From Neorhizobium petrolearium (lineage in GTDB: Bacteria; Pseudomonadota; Alphaproteobacteria; Rhizobiales; Rhizobiaceae), in contig NZ_JAGGJW010000009.1 in NCBI RefSeq assembly GCF_017873175.1, positions 124,001 to 188,000 of the forward strand: a stretch of 64,000 bases of DNA, written 5' to 3'. This document shows positions 8,764 through 21,237 of this stretch, one piece after another; position 1 is the first letter of the stretch, and every line of letters begins with the position of its first letter. The notes under the pieces are model-generated. The model did no database searches and was not told where the DNA came from. It saw only the letters and a program-made list of their open reading frames with translations. The position numbers and the translations under genes are program-made.

Positions 8764-9050
8764 ATGGCTCTGGCTTCCAACAGAATCCGGTCCCGCATGG
8801 ATTTCCGGATGCCACCCGAGGTCACGAGATCGACCTTCACACGGAGAAGCGTCTCCAACGTGTCCTGCAAACCACCCAGATCGAACAATGTCGTTCCCGG
8901 AAGCGCATCCACGAGGATATCGAGGTCGCTGTCCGGTCGGTCCTCTCCCCGCGCCACTGAACCGAAGACGCGCGGGTTTGCCGCGTTGAAGCGCTTCGTC
9001 GCTTCGCGGATCGCCTCCCGGTTCTTTTCCAGCACTTCCGATGGTCTCAT
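8760..9050 (-). CDS. mntA: MNT-domain nucleotidyltransferase antitoxin (MntA)
   Basis: A 96-residue minimal nucleotidyltransferase. The Pol-beta-type catalytic signature is clear: GSVARGEDRPDSDLDILVD, with the GS and D-x-D residues, near residues 30-48. A later VDLV strand supplies the third acidic residue. In MntA-HepT pairs this protein AMPylates and silences the HEPN toxin. It overlaps hepT by 4 bases and is first in the two-gene operon. Confidence 0.9.
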   Translation of the reverse strand: MRPSEVLEKNREAIREATKRFNAANPRVFGSVARGEDRPDSDLDILVDALPGTTLFDLGGLQDTLETLLRVKVDLVTSGGIRKSMRDRILLEARAI

Positions 9051-9107
9051 GACGGCGTCACTCCTGACGCCGTCAATATAGGCTACGGAAGATATCGAGG
9101 AAAGAAC

Positions 9108-10130
9108 TCACGCCTTCGTGCCGTAGAGCCTGAGCCGCATCGTCCCGCCGTCCGGATGCATGGCGTAGCGCACATGGGTAACCGGGCCGATATCAGCAAC
9201 GACGCCCGCGCCATATTCGTGGATATGATCCATCTGCAGCTTCTGCCGTGGCAGGATCGGCTTCCAGTTCTCAGATGCGGCAATCTCCGCCTCGGAAAGC
9301 GTGTCGCCTAACTCCGGCAGGTAAGCGCCGAGCAGTTCACACGTATCCGGGAAATTGCCTTTGAAGAAATGCGTGTCGACAATGATGCGCTTGACGATGC
9401 CCGGATGGCCGAGGCGGATGACCGCCCAGTCGTGACCCGGTCCACGGCGGCGCTTGGTTTCCCAGCCGTCGCCCATGTTGTCGCCACGCCCCGGCCCCAG
9501 CATCTTGTCCGGGTGGCCGTAATGGGCGTCCGACCAGGCGAGCGATTTTGCGCCATGGAAAATGTAGGCCAGGTCGATCTCTTGCGTCGTGCCGACCTTG
9601 GCCCAATCGAAATGCGCCGAACCGTAGACGCGCAACCGAGCGATCCCGCCGTCAGGATAGATATGCAAACGCAAATGCGTCCAGATCTTCTCCTTGCCGG
9701 CATTCTCGAAGAAATGATGCGCGCTCGGCCCGAGCGGCGACTTTGCCAGGATTTCCGTCCAGATGGTCGCATCGGTCGGATCACCGTCCCCGACATATGC
9801 CGCCTCGATCGAGCAATGTGGCGGATAGTTGCCGGTGAAATAGCTGGTGTCGACGTCGAAGCCGAAGATGCGGCCGGGCATTGCAAGTCTCACGATCGCG
9901 AAGTCGTGGCCGGGCACGCGCTTGCGGCGGCTTTCCCAGCCGTCCATGTATTTGCCGTTGTCGTCGTAAAGGTCCGGGTCGAAACTCGCCGGCGCGTCCT
10001 GAAGCATGCGCTCCAGCGGCGCGAAGAATTCGTCGGTCGTGTAGAGACCCTTGGCGCCGAGACGCGCTGAGGCGAGGTTGATCGCGCCGATCGCGAAGGA
10101 TGGCAGGCTGTTGTCGGTCGTCTCGGTCAT
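9108..10130 (-). CDS. alc: Allantoicase
   Basis: A 340-residue protein made of two repeated allantoicase domains. Each repeat has the same core: DGWESRRKRVPGHDFAIVRL near residue 65 and DGWETKRRRGPGHDWAVIRL near residue 225, followed by DTSYFTGNYP and DTHFFKGNFP. Length is normal for the family. The enzyme cuts allantoate to ureidoglycolate and urea. The gene begins directly after the uraD stop (adjacent, no spacer), placing it third in the puuE-uraD-alc run. Confidence 0.95.
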   Translation of the reverse strand: MTETTDNSLPSFAIGAINLASARLGAKGLYTTDEFFAPLERMLQDAPASFDPDLYDDNGKYMDGWESRRKRVPGHDFAIVRLAMPGRIFGFDVDTSYFTGNYPPHCSIEAAYVGDGDPTDATIWTEILAKSPLGPSAHHFFENAGKEKIWTHLRLHIYPDGGIARLRVYGSAHFDWAKVGTTQEIDLAYIFHGAKSLAWSDAHYGHPDKMLGPGRGDNMGDGWETKRRRGPGHDWAVIRLGHPGIVKRIIVDTHFFKGNFPDTCELLGAYLPELGDTLSEAEIAASENWKPILPRQKLQMDHIHEYGAGVVADIGPVTHVRYAMHPDGGTMRLRLYGTKA

Positions 10131-10628
10131 TCATTTCTCCGGAAACATGGATTGCAGGCGCAGAAGCGCAATTCGCTCGACCTGAGCCGTGGCGGTCGCG
10201 AACTCCTCCTCGGCGCTGTTGTGGATGCGTTTTTCGAAGGCGGCAAGGATGTCGTGCCTGTCCAGGCCCTTTACGGCGATGATGAAGGGAAAGCCGAATT
10301 TTTCCGTATAGGCATTGTTGAGTTCGGTGAAGCGGGCGTGTTCGGCAGCGGTGAGGCGATCGAGCCCGGCGCCCGCCTGTTCCTGCCTGCTGTCCTCGGT
10401 CAGGTCGCCGGCGATGGCAAGCTTTCCGGCAAGATCTGGATGAGCGCGCAATACGCCGAGCCGCTCCTCATGGCTCGCCTTGCGGAAGATCGAGACAAAC
10501 GCATCGTGGATGCCCTTGGCGGTCAATGGCACCAGGATCAAGCCGGCGTCATAGGCGCGCTCGGCGATGAAAGGCGAATGTTCGAAGACACCGCCGAACT
10601 TGGCAATAAAATCGGCACGCGCGCTCAC
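10131..10628 (-). CDS. uraD: OHCU decarboxylase
   Basis: A 165-residue protein that decarboxylates 2-oxo-4-hydroxy-4-carboxy-5-ureidoimidazoline to S-allantoin. Family marks are FGGVFEHSPFIAERA with the catalytic His, a LRAHPDLAGKLA block, SRQEQAGAGLDRLT, and the FGFPFIIAVKGL segment. Length is normal. It overlaps the upstream puuE stop by 4 bases and abuts alc, so the three genes are one operon. Confidence 0.96.
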   Translation of the reverse strand: MSARADFIAKFGGVFEHSPFIAERAYDAGLILVPLTAKGIHDAFVSIFRKASHEERLGVLRAHPDLAGKLAIAGDLTEDSRQEQAGAGLDRLTAAEHARFTELNNAYTEKFGFPFIIAVKGLDRHDILAAFEKRIHNSAEEEFATATAQVERIALLRLQSMFPEK

Positions 10629-11551
10629 AGGGCACCTGCCGGCTTGTGGTGCTCATGCCAATGTCTGGCAATCTCGATGCGCTGCGGTATCCAGACCTTG
10701 TCATGGGAAAGCACGTATTCCATGAAGCGGCGAAGTGCTGCCACGCGGCCCGGCCGGCCGACGAGGCGGCAGTGCAGGCCGATATTCATCATCTTCGGGC
10801 TGCCTTCACTGCCCTCCCGATAAAGCACGTCGAAGGCATCCTTCAGGTAGTTGAAGAACTGATCGCCGGCATTGAAGCCCTGCGGCGTCGCAAAGCGCAT
10901 GTCGTTGGTTTCGAGCGCGTAGGGGATGATGAGAAACGGCTTGCCGTCCGGCCCCGGCACCCAATAGGGCAGATCGTCCGCATAGCTGTCGGAGGAATAG
11001 AGGAAGCCCCCCTCCTCCATGACGAGCCTGAGCGTGTTGCCAGACGGCTTGCCCTGGTACAGGCCGTAGGGACGTTCGCCGGTGAGCTCGGTATGCAGCC
11101 GTACGGCTTCGGTAATATGCTGGCGCTCGACATCCTCAGGGAAATCCTTGTATTCGAGCCAGCGGTAGCCATGGCTGGCGATTTCCCAGCCCGCTTCCTT
11201 CATGGCGGCGACCGCTTCCGGGTTACGGGCCATGGCGAGCGTCACGCCATAGACAGTCGCCTGCACCTTAAGTTCGGTGAACAGGCGCCACAGCCGCCAG
11301 AAGCCGGCGCGCGAGCCGTATTCGTAGATCGATTCCATGTTGAGGTTGCGCTGGCCGGGCCATGGTGCGGCGCCAACGATTTCCGACAGCAGCGATTCCG
11401 ATGCCGGATCGCCGTCGAGGATCGAGCTTTCGCCGCCTTCTTCGTAATTGATCACGAACTGAACGGCGATATTGGCGCCGCCCGGCCATTTCGGATCGGG
11501 AATATTGCGGCCATAGCCGACGAGGTCGCGCGGATAGTCTTTTGCCTGCAT
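10625..11551 (-). CDS. puuE: Allantoinase PuuE (polysaccharide-deacetylase fold)
   Basis: A 308-residue enzyme; the ATG at 11551 is preferred because a GGGGTG site sits upstream and homologues begin with YPRDLVGYGRNIPDPKWPGG. Other family blocks are FVINYEEGGESS, SIYEYGSRAGFWRLWRL, GWEIASHGYRWLEY with the catalytic His, and the final IPQRIEIARHWHEHH. PuuE is a metal-independent allantoinase that opens allantoin to allantoate. It leads the puuE-uraD-alc operon. A paralogue lies at 54530-55438. Confidence 0.93.
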   Translation of the reverse strand: MQAKDYPRDLVGYGRNIPDPKWPGGANIAVQFVINYEEGGESSILDGDPASESLLSEIVGAAPWPGQRNLNMESIYEYGSRAGFWRLWRLFTELKVQATVYGVTLAMARNPEAVAAMKEAGWEIASHGYRWLEYKDFPEDVERQHITEAVRLHTELTGERPYGLYQGKPSGNTLRLVMEEGGFLYSSDSYADDLPYWVPGPDGKPFLIIPYALETNDMRFATPQGFNAGDQFFNYLKDAFDVLYREGSEGSPKMMNIGLHCRLVGRPGRVAALRRFMEYVLSHDKVWIPQRIEIARHWHEHHKPAGAL

Positions 11552-11623
11552 CGAATTCACCCCGGACATGTGATGCCGGACGGTAGCGCACCCTTTCCGC
11601 GGATGTCGAGACCGAAACGTCCA

Positions 11624-11926
11624 TCAGGTGCCGACCGCCCGGAGGATAGCGACCGAGGCGACACCGAGTGCCACGGAAACGAGCATCGGCAGGCGCAATG
11701 CCGCAAAAGCAGTCACGGCACAGGCGATTGTTTCGGCAATTCCCGTGGCGAAAGCGGTCGGCGCGACCACCGCCATCAGCACGGCGGGCGGAATCGATTC
11801 GATCGCCTTTCTGGCATTGCCTCCGAGCGGGACATGACGGAGCAGGAGAAGGCCGCTGACGCGGGTTAGAACGGTCGCCGCAGCCATAGCCAGGATAGCA
11901 AGAAGGGTCGCGAAATCGACAGTCAT
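11624..11926 (-). CDS. azlD: AzlD family small membrane protein
   Basis: A 100-residue, almost wholly hydrophobic protein with three to four membrane segments and the LTRVSGLLLLRHVP and ESIPPAVLMAVVAP blocks of AzlD. It is the small partner of AzlC in branched-chain amino-acid export. The ATG at 11926 overlaps the azlC stop by 4 bases, which decides the start over upstream open frame. Confidence 0.88.
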   Translation of the reverse strand: MTVDFATLLAILAMAAATVLTRVSGLLLLRHVPLGGNARKAIESIPPAVLMAVVAPTAFATGIAETIACAVTAFAALRLPMLVSVALGVASVAILRAVGT

Positions 11927-12636
11927 GGCATTGCCTCCACGCCACGGCGGCCCCCGTTGACGATGGCGGCAAGCAAGCCCGCAACCGCACCCGCCGCGAT
12001 GTACCACACGCCCGGGACGAAATGCTGGGTGAAGACGGCGGCAGCGCCGCTGGCGAGCAGGACTGCGCCTGTCTCCGATCCCTTCCAGAAGCCCATGATC
12101 AGCACGATGAAGACTGCCGGGAACGCGAAGTCGAGCCCGAGCGTCACCGGATCGCCGAGGAAAGCCCCGAGCGCCGCACCGGCGATACCGGAAAAAATCC
12201 AGGCGAGATAGAAAGGCGCGACAAGGCCGGCGAACCAGAAAGGCGTAAGTCTCGCGGCGCCGGCCCGGAATTCCGCCATGGCCCAGATTTCGTCGGCGAG
12301 GAACAGCATCGCGACATATCGCGCACGCGGGCCGAATTCTCCCATCTTGGTGCCGAGCGAAGCGCTCATCAGCACATGGCGGATATTGACGAGCAGCGCC
12401 GCGAACCCGACGCCCGCCCAGGAGGCCGGATGCGTCCAGATGTCCATCGCTACGAATTGCGAACCGCCGGCGAAAACCAACGCACTCATGAGGCCAGCTT
12501 CGGCGGGCGTCAGGCCCTTGGTGGCCGCCACCGCGCCGAAGACGAGGCCGATCGGGATCACCGCGGCGATCAGCGGCGATATCGCCCGCATGCCGCCGAA
12601 GAACTGCTGAAGCCTGGCATTCTCATTCACGTCCAA
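11923..12636 (-). CDS. azlC: AzlC family branched-chain amino-acid exporter
   Basis: A 237-residue inner-membrane protein with about six segments. The GLTPAEAGLMSALVFAGGSQFVAMD block and the NIRHVLMSASL motif are typical of AzlC. It forms with AzlD an exporter of branched-chain amino acids or analogues. The pair is next to an AraC regulator in the same orientation (61 bp upstream), which may control it; such pairing is common, but no operator was identified. Confidence 0.9.
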   Translation of the reverse strand: MDVNENARLQQFFGGMRAISPLIAAVIPIGLVFGAVAATKGLTPAEAGLMSALVFAGGSQFVAMDIWTHPASWAGVGFAALLVNIRHVLMSASLGTKMGEFGPRARYVAMLFLADEIWAMAEFRAGAARLTPFWFAGLVAPFYLAWIFSGIAGAALGAFLGDPVTLGLDFAFPAVFIVLIMGFWKGSETGAVLLASGAAAVFTQHFVPGVWYIAAGAVAGLLAAIVNGGRRGVEAMP

Positions 12637-12697
12637 AACCTCCGATGGGAGCGAAGGTGATAGAATCGTGGCAAAGAGCCGTCTTGAACGAAAGTGA

Positions 12698-13555
12698 TCA
12701 GCGAGCGCGATATTGCCCCGGTGTCAAACCCGTGCGTGCCTTGAAATGCCGGGTGAAATGGGCCTGGTCGGCGAAACCGCATTCGAGCGCGATCTCGGCT
12801 GGCTGCCCGCCTTCCTGCAAGCGCTTGCGCGCCTCGCGGATGCGGATGTCAGTCAGGAAGGAATGCGGCGTGATATGGAACTCTCTGCGGAAGGCCCGGA
12901 TCAGGTGCGCGCGGCTGAGGCCTGCGACGGCGGCAAGCTCTTCGAGGCCGATATCGGTCGCATAATGTTCCACCAGATAATCGCGGGCCTGGTGTACGGC
13001 GGACCGTTCGGATGTATCGGTCGGGACAATGATCGAACTGCCGTGCCGGCGGAACATGGCATCGAGCACGATGAACATCGGCTGGCTCGTCTCCAGCGCA
13101 CCGGCTCCCTCCTCCAGTGTGCGATGTGCTTCATGGAAAGCGTCTGCCAGTGCCTGATCATGCAGGATCTGCTTGCCAAAGGCGGGTGTGCCATTGAAGG
13201 GTTTTCCCGTAACATCCTCCAGGACTTCACGGAAAAGCGACATGTCCGGATAGATCATACGGTAGCGATAGCCACCGTCCTTCGGTGCGCCGTCATGGAT
13301 CTCGCCGGGATTGATGAGATAGAGGTCGCCAGGCCCCGAGGCTTCGCGCGTGCCGCCGATGGTAGCGATCTGCATGCCTTTCTCGATCGCGCCTATGCTG
13401 AAAGTATCATGCGCATGCGGGGCGAATTCATGGGTCAGGAACGTCGCGCTCAGGCATTCCATGCCGCCAAAACGGTTGTCCCGCCAGAAGCGGGTTGTCT
13501 CCGCTTTCGCCAGCGGCATGTAATCGGCGGCCTGTTGCTGCGAGATATTCTCCAT
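12698..13555 (-). CDS. AraC-family transcriptional regulator with cupin sensor
   Basis: A 285-residue regulator starting at the ATG at 13555. The N-terminal ~170 residues form a cupin-type sensor (HEFAPHAHDTFSIGAIEKG, then DLYLINPGEIHDGAP). The C-terminal ~100 residues hold two helix-turn-helix units: LEELAAVAGLSRAHLIRAFRREFHITPHSF and the AraC signature ending EIALECGFADQAHFTRHFKARTGLTPGQYR. It lies upstream of azlCD in the same direction, a typical partner order for regulators of amino-acid exporters. The ligand is unknown. Confidence 0.9.
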   Translation of the reverse strand: MENISQQQAADYMPLAKAETTRFWRDNRFGGMECLSATFLTHEFAPHAHDTFSIGAIEKGMQIATIGGTREASGPGDLYLINPGEIHDGAPKDGGYRYRMIYPDMSLFREVLEDVTGKPFNGTPAFGKQILHDQALADAFHEAHRTLEEGAGALETSQPMFIVLDAMFRRHGSSIIVPTDTSERSAVHQARDYLVEHYATDIGLEELAAVAGLSRAHLIRAFRREFHITPHSFLTDIRIREARKRLQEGGQPAEIALECGFADQAHFTRHFKARTGLTPGQYRAR

Positions 13556-13602
13556 CGGAGAAACATAACAGATCCGCCCGCCCGCTTCTTGAACAAAAGT
13601 GA

Positions 13603-14310
13603 TCAGGCGATCTTGCGCGCACTCACCCGGCCCATCGGATGCAGCGAATGCACCAGGAAAGGGGCACCCGGCTCTTCCTCGATGAAAAGCGCGAGATTGA
13701 CGACCTCGACCAGCCTCTTCAGGTAGGGATCGAAATAGTCGCGCAGCGCCCGTTCGAAACGCGGCAGGTCGGCAGCCGAAAGCGGACCGGTGAGCGTCAT
13801 ATGAAAGCGGAACTCGTCCATGACGTAAGGGTAGCCCCAACGGTGGAGGTTGGCGAATTGCGACGCGGAGAGATCGCCGGGATCGCTGCGCTCCAGCTCG
13901 GCTTCTGAAAGCGGTGCGCGAAAGACGTCGAATTCCTGTACCACGGACGCGGCGAGGAAGCGCATAGCTTCCGACGGGACCACCGGCGCCAGGCCGAAGA
14001 AATTCCCCAGGCGCACCACTTCCAGCCCGGGCAGTTCGAACGGACTGTGCGCGCCAGCAAAACGCATCAGGTGCCGCAGCAGCATCGGTTCGGTGATGCC
14101 GGGAGCGAGTCGGAACGGCGCTTTCAGCGTCGCATGGAAACCGTAGCGGCGCGGCAGCGCCGTGTTGAAGGCGATGTCGTGGATGCCGATACCGCGGATC
14201 GCAGGCGGCTCCATCGCCTCGCCGGAGAAGGCGTTGCGGCCGAGCCACTGTGCCGCGGCCAGCGTCAGCGGATCATGAGCCGGGGGTGTGAAATGAATGG
14301 CATAGCGCAT
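13603..14310 (-). CDS. DUF1045 protein, 2H phosphoesterase-like
   Basis: A 235-residue protein of the DUF1045 / phosphonate-metabolism-associated family. Two HxTx-type motifs, HATLKAPF near residue 59 and HMTLTGPL near residue 170, are those of the 2H phosphoesterase superfamily, which opens cyclic phosphates. In many bacteria such a gene sits in phn operons, but no phn genes are in this window, so its role here is open. It lies 47 bp upstream of the AraC gene on the same strand. Confidence 0.82.
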   Translation of the reverse strand: MRYAIHFTPPAHDPLTLAAAQWLGRNAFSGEAMEPPAIRGIGIHDIAFNTALPRRYGFHATLKAPFRLAPGITEPMLLRHLMRFAGAHSPFELPGLEVVRLGNFFGLAPVVPSEAMRFLAASVVQEFDVFRAPLSEAELERSDPGDLSASQFANLHRWGYPYVMDEFRFHMTLTGPLSAADLPRFERALRDYFDPYLKRLVEVVNLALFIEEEPGAPFLVHSLHPMGRVSARKIA

Positions 14311-14432
14311 GCGTCACCTTCTCGTGCTTCCTTCCCGGACCCTGCTGTTTTACGCATTGCTCAACAATCCCTGCGGAGGGGTTAAGTGATTTGCGTGACA
14401 GATTAACGACGAGGACGACGAAAAGTTCGCGT

Positions 14433-15641
14433 TTAACGCGAAGCCATTTCGAGATGACTGGTGAGCGTAAATGACGCAGGAATCCGCATTTCACGGGAAC
14501 TCGCGGCGTCGAGCGCCGCTTCCGCCAGTCCATGAGCGAGCCCGAAGCTCACCTTGAAACCACCTGTGAGAGCAATCACGTTCGGATGGTCGGGGTGCGG
14601 CCCGAGCATGGGATCGCGATCGATCGCCTTGGGGCGCAGCCCCGCCCAGCGCTCGATCACCGGCGCATCCTTCAAGGCCGGTACGAGCGCCCGGGCGCGG
14701 ACGATAAGATCGTCGAGCAGCGCATCGGTCGCAAAAGCGTCCTCGAACGTCTCTTCGCTGGTGCTGCCGACCGCAACATGGCCGCCTTCATGGGCGACGA
14801 CATAGAGGCCGTTCAGGAAAATGACCGGCAGCGCAGGGTCGATATCGGCCGCAAGCAGCGCCGCCTGCCCCTTGACCGGCTGGCCGATCGGACGTGGCAG
14901 CGGCGGCGAGATCGCTTCGATGAGCGGGAAGGACCGATGGCCAGCGGCAACGATGCAATGGCCGAAGGTGATGCTTTCGCCGCCCGTGAAGACAATTTTG
15001 CTCATCGCGGGTTCGATCAACTCCGCGCCGACGCCCTCGACGATCCGGACATGTCTTGCGGAACGCAGAAAGGTGACAAGCGCCGAGGTCAGGTTGCGGG
15101 GCGAAACGCGCGCCGCAAACGTGTCGTGGACGAGGCCTGCCTCGGTAAAGGAGGCATCCGGCCAGCCTTCCAGCTGTGGACGATCGATGACATGCCAGTG
15201 GAAACGGCGGTCGCCATGATGCCATGCGGTTTCGGCGTCCTGCGAGTGGCGGAGTGCGATCGTCCGCAGATGCGGTTTCGGCAGCGGGATCAGCCGGCCG
15301 CAACGGCGGTAGCCGCAGGCGATGCCGGTCGCCGCCTCGATCCGGGCGATCTCGCCTTCGAGGGAAAGCAGCGCGTCGAACTGGAACTGCTTCTTGTCGT
15401 TCCACCTGTCCGGCATATGCGGCATCAGCGCGCCGAGCAGCCCGCCGCTCGCCCCCTGCCCCAATCGGCCGGCATCGACAAGCACGGTCTCGATGCCCAG
15501 CCGTTCGGCCTTCATCGCCGCCCAGAGGCCCATGATGCCGCCGCCGAGAATGACGAGATCGGCGCGTGGAGGAATATCACAAGATTGACCGTCAAAACGC
15601 GATTGACCCCTTGAGCCGGCAGGATTATCCGCATGTCCCAT
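14433..15641 (-). CDS. FAD-dependent oxidoreductase, candidate MnmC1-type tRNA modification enzyme
   Basis: A 402-residue DAO-family flavoprotein. The Rossmann motif LVILGGGIMGLWAAMKAERLG is at residues ~29-50, and the C-terminal GLRPKAIDRDPMLG and VIALTGGFKVSFGLAHGLAEA blocks bind FAD. It is divergent from mnmD and shares the same CATG for its start. In enterobacteria the oxidoreductase (MnmC1) and methyltransferase (MnmC2) domains are fused, so a divergent neighbour suggests this is the separate oxidoreductase that removes the carboxymethyl group from cmnm5(s2)U34 of tRNA. That role is inference; a generic amino-acid oxidase cannot be excluded. Confidence 0.75.
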   Translation of the reverse strand: MGHADNPAGSRGQSRFDGQSCDIPPRADLVILGGGIMGLWAAMKAERLGIETVLVDAGRLGQGASGGLLGALMPHMPDRWNDKKQFQFDALLSLEGEIARIEAATGIACGYRRCGRLIPLPKPHLRTIALRHSQDAETAWHHGDRRFHWHVIDRPQLEGWPDASFTEAGLVHDTFAARVSPRNLTSALVTFLRSARHVRIVEGVGAELIEPAMSKIVFTGGESITFGHCIVAAGHRSFPLIEAISPPLPRPIGQPVKGQAALLAADIDPALPVIFLNGLYVVAHEGGHVAVGSTSEETFEDAFATDALLDDLIVRARALVPALKDAPVIERWAGLRPKAIDRDPMLGPHPDHPNVIALTGGFKVSFGLAHGLAEAALDAASSREMRIPASFTLTSHLEMASR

Positions 15642-16380
15642 GAGCGACCGTGATCCCGAAATGCTTGTTACCGCCGGCCAGGCGCCGGACTTTCAGACGC
15701 TGGACTGGCACGACGGCGATATGCCGTATTCGAAAGAGTTTGGCGATCACTTTTATTGCCGCACCGACGGCAGGCTGGAATGCGGTCACGTCTTCCTCGC
15801 CGGCAATGGCTTGCCGGAACGCTGGTCGCAGGAAAAGTCACCGGAGGGGGACTTTCGTATCGGAGAGCTCGGTTTCGGCACCGGCTTGAACTTCTGCGAG
15901 ACCTGGCGGCAGTGGAAACTCTTCCGCACACCGGGCGCGCGGCTGCATTTCATGTCCTTCGAGCTCTATCCGATGAAACGCGAGGAGATCGACCGGGCGC
16001 TTTCCCGCTGGCCGGAGATCGATGCGGAGCGCCAGGCGCTCGCCGCCGCTTGGCCGGATGCTCCGACCGGTAATGTCGATCTCCAGATGGATGACCAAAC
16101 GCGACTGACGGTGATCTGCGGTCCGGCGTTCGAAGGCGTCAAAGGCGCCGAACCCGGCTTCAACGCCTGGTTCCTCGACGGTTTCGCACCTTCGCGCAAT
16201 CGCGACATGTGGTCGCCAGAACTGATACAGGCGCTCCATGAGAAGACCGCGCCCGGCGGTACTTTCGGCACCTATGCCGCGGCCGGTTTCGTACGGCGCA
16301 ACCTTCAGGCTGCCGGTTTTACGGTTGAACGCCGTCCGGGCTTCGCAGGCAAGCGTGAAATGCTGTGCGGGAAGAAATGA
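15640..16380 (+). CDS. mnmD: tRNA 5-methylaminomethyl-2-thiouridine methyltransferase (MnmD-like)
   Basis: A 246-residue stand-alone homologue of the MnmC2 methyltransferase domain. It shows the DWHDGDMPYSKEFGDHFYC opening, the SAM-binding FRIGELGFGTGLNFCETW motif, the SFELYPM strand, and the NAWFLDGFAPSRNRDMWSPEL motif with catalytic Asp, ending in RRPGFAGKREMLCG. It methylates nm5(s2)U34 at the wobble position of tRNA to mnm5(s2)U. The stand-alone form lacks the FAD half, which may be the divergent gene next to it. The ATG overlaps the opposite-strand start; an in-frame ATG at 15661 is a less likely alternative. Confidence 0.9.
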   Translation: MSDRDPEMLVTAGQAPDFQTLDWHDGDMPYSKEFGDHFYCRTDGRLECGHVFLAGNGLPERWSQEKSPEGDFRIGELGFGTGLNFCETWRQWKLFRTPGARLHFMSFELYPMKREEIDRALSRWPEIDAERQALAAAWPDAPTGNVDLQMDDQTRLTVICGPAFEGVKGAEPGFNAWFLDGFAPSRNRDMWSPELIQALHEKTAPGGTFGTYAAAGFVRRNLQAAGFTVERRPGFAGKREMLCGKK

Positions 16381-16404
16381 TCTTCCCGCGCGGGGAACCG
16401 GATT

Positions 16405-17178
16405 TTAATCGCGCACCGTAATGCGCCGGTGCACGCCATCCAGGCTTTCTGCGAATATATCGAAGACGTCCCGGGCGATGAGTTCGCGCAGGATCTGCTC
16501 GTTGATCCCGCCGCGCGTTGCATATTCCTCAGCGAGATGCATGAAACCTGCATCCGGCGCTGTTTCTGGAGCGTTTGCCAGAGCCTTGTAGAGCGTGACG
16601 ACATAATCGCGCGCGCTCGAATCCGCAACGCCACGGTCGGTCAGCCAGGCGTGGATCGTGTCGAGATATTTGAAATAGGTGGCGAATGTCGCGGTAACCA
16701 CGCTGAGCGCATCGAATTCGCTCGGCTCCTCAACTTCAATTACCTTTGCCAGGATGCCGAACAATGACGCCGCGCGAGGATCGGGCGGATAAATGATCGT
16801 CGCCCCCTGGCGGTGAGCGATCATGGGCATGGGAAGCGCCTTCGTAACCTGCGCGACAGGCGCGATCAAAGCCGTGATTTCCTCGCGGGACATGGTGGCG
16901 ATCAAGCTGACGACATGGTGATCGGGACGGAACCGCAACTTAGAAAGGACGTCACGCGCAATCTGCGGCCGGACCGCCAGCATGACAGTATCGCAGTTGT
17001 CGAGCACGGCCTGATTGTCGGTCGCAACCCGCACATCCGGATAGCGAGAAGCCAGATTGGCCGCGATCTCCTCATTACGAGGCGACAAGAGAACCGATAC
17101 GGAATTGTCGGGTACTGATTTTAGCCCGGTGACGATCGCTGATGTGAGCGCGCCTGTGCCGATGAAGCCGAGTTTCAT
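16405..17178 (-). CDS. Pyrroline-5-carboxylate reductase-like NAD(P)-binding protein
   Basis: A 257-residue ProC-family protein; the ATG at 17178 is chosen because the Rossmann motif KLGFIGTGALTSAIVTGL starts there. Further family marks are VMLAVRPQ and the HHVVSLIATMS strand near residue 100. The C-terminal half is helical, as in ProC, but the canonical PGVTTA-type substrate loop is not obvious (region ~190-230), so it may reduce a related imine rather than pyrroline-5-carboxylate. It is convergent with mnmD and separated from it by 24 bp. Confidence 0.75.
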   Translation of the reverse strand: MKLGFIGTGALTSAIVTGLKSVPDNSVSVLLSPRNEEIAANLASRYPDVRVATDNQAVLDNCDTVMLAVRPQIARDVLSKLRFRPDHHVVSLIATMSREEITALIAPVAQVTKALPMPMIAHRQGATIIYPPDPRAASLFGILAKVIEVEEPSEFDALSVVTATFATYFKYLDTIHAWLTDRGVADSSARDYVVTLYKALANAPETAPDAGFMHLAEEYATRGGINEQILRELIARDVFDIFAESLDGVHRRITVRD

Positions 17179-17262
17179 GGGATATCCTGCAGTGTTGGTT
17201 TCCGGATCGTCGTCGGCCAACAATAGTACCAGCCGCATCGCCGGCAAGAGCTGGAACTTCCG

Positions 17263-20985
<3,723 letters not shown>

Positions 20986-21237
20986 CTTCCCCCACTCCGT
21001 CGTGCCGGCCCGTCACCGTTCGATTCGTTTTCCCCATCAATTGATAACACCATGGCGAGCGTTAACAACGTATTGTTGACGAAAGGCAAAGGTTCACAAT
21101 TTCCGCTATTTTGATCATTCCGGCGGAAACCTACCCCGGCGCTATCCCACAAGAGGCGGCCAATAGTCGCAAATAGCAGGGGCGAAGACGGCGGAAGTCT
21201 GACAGATTTCGCAAGACATGACGCAGATGGAACGATC

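Noticed and set aside
10646..11869. A 407-codon plus-strand frame across puuE and azlD
   Set aside because: It is a shadow of the puuE-uraD operon; the product has no recognisable pattern.
12698..14248. A 516-codon reading of the AraC gene extended upstream
   Set aside because: The first ~230 codons overlap the DUF1045 gene in another frame; the AraC protein is complete from the ATG at 13555.
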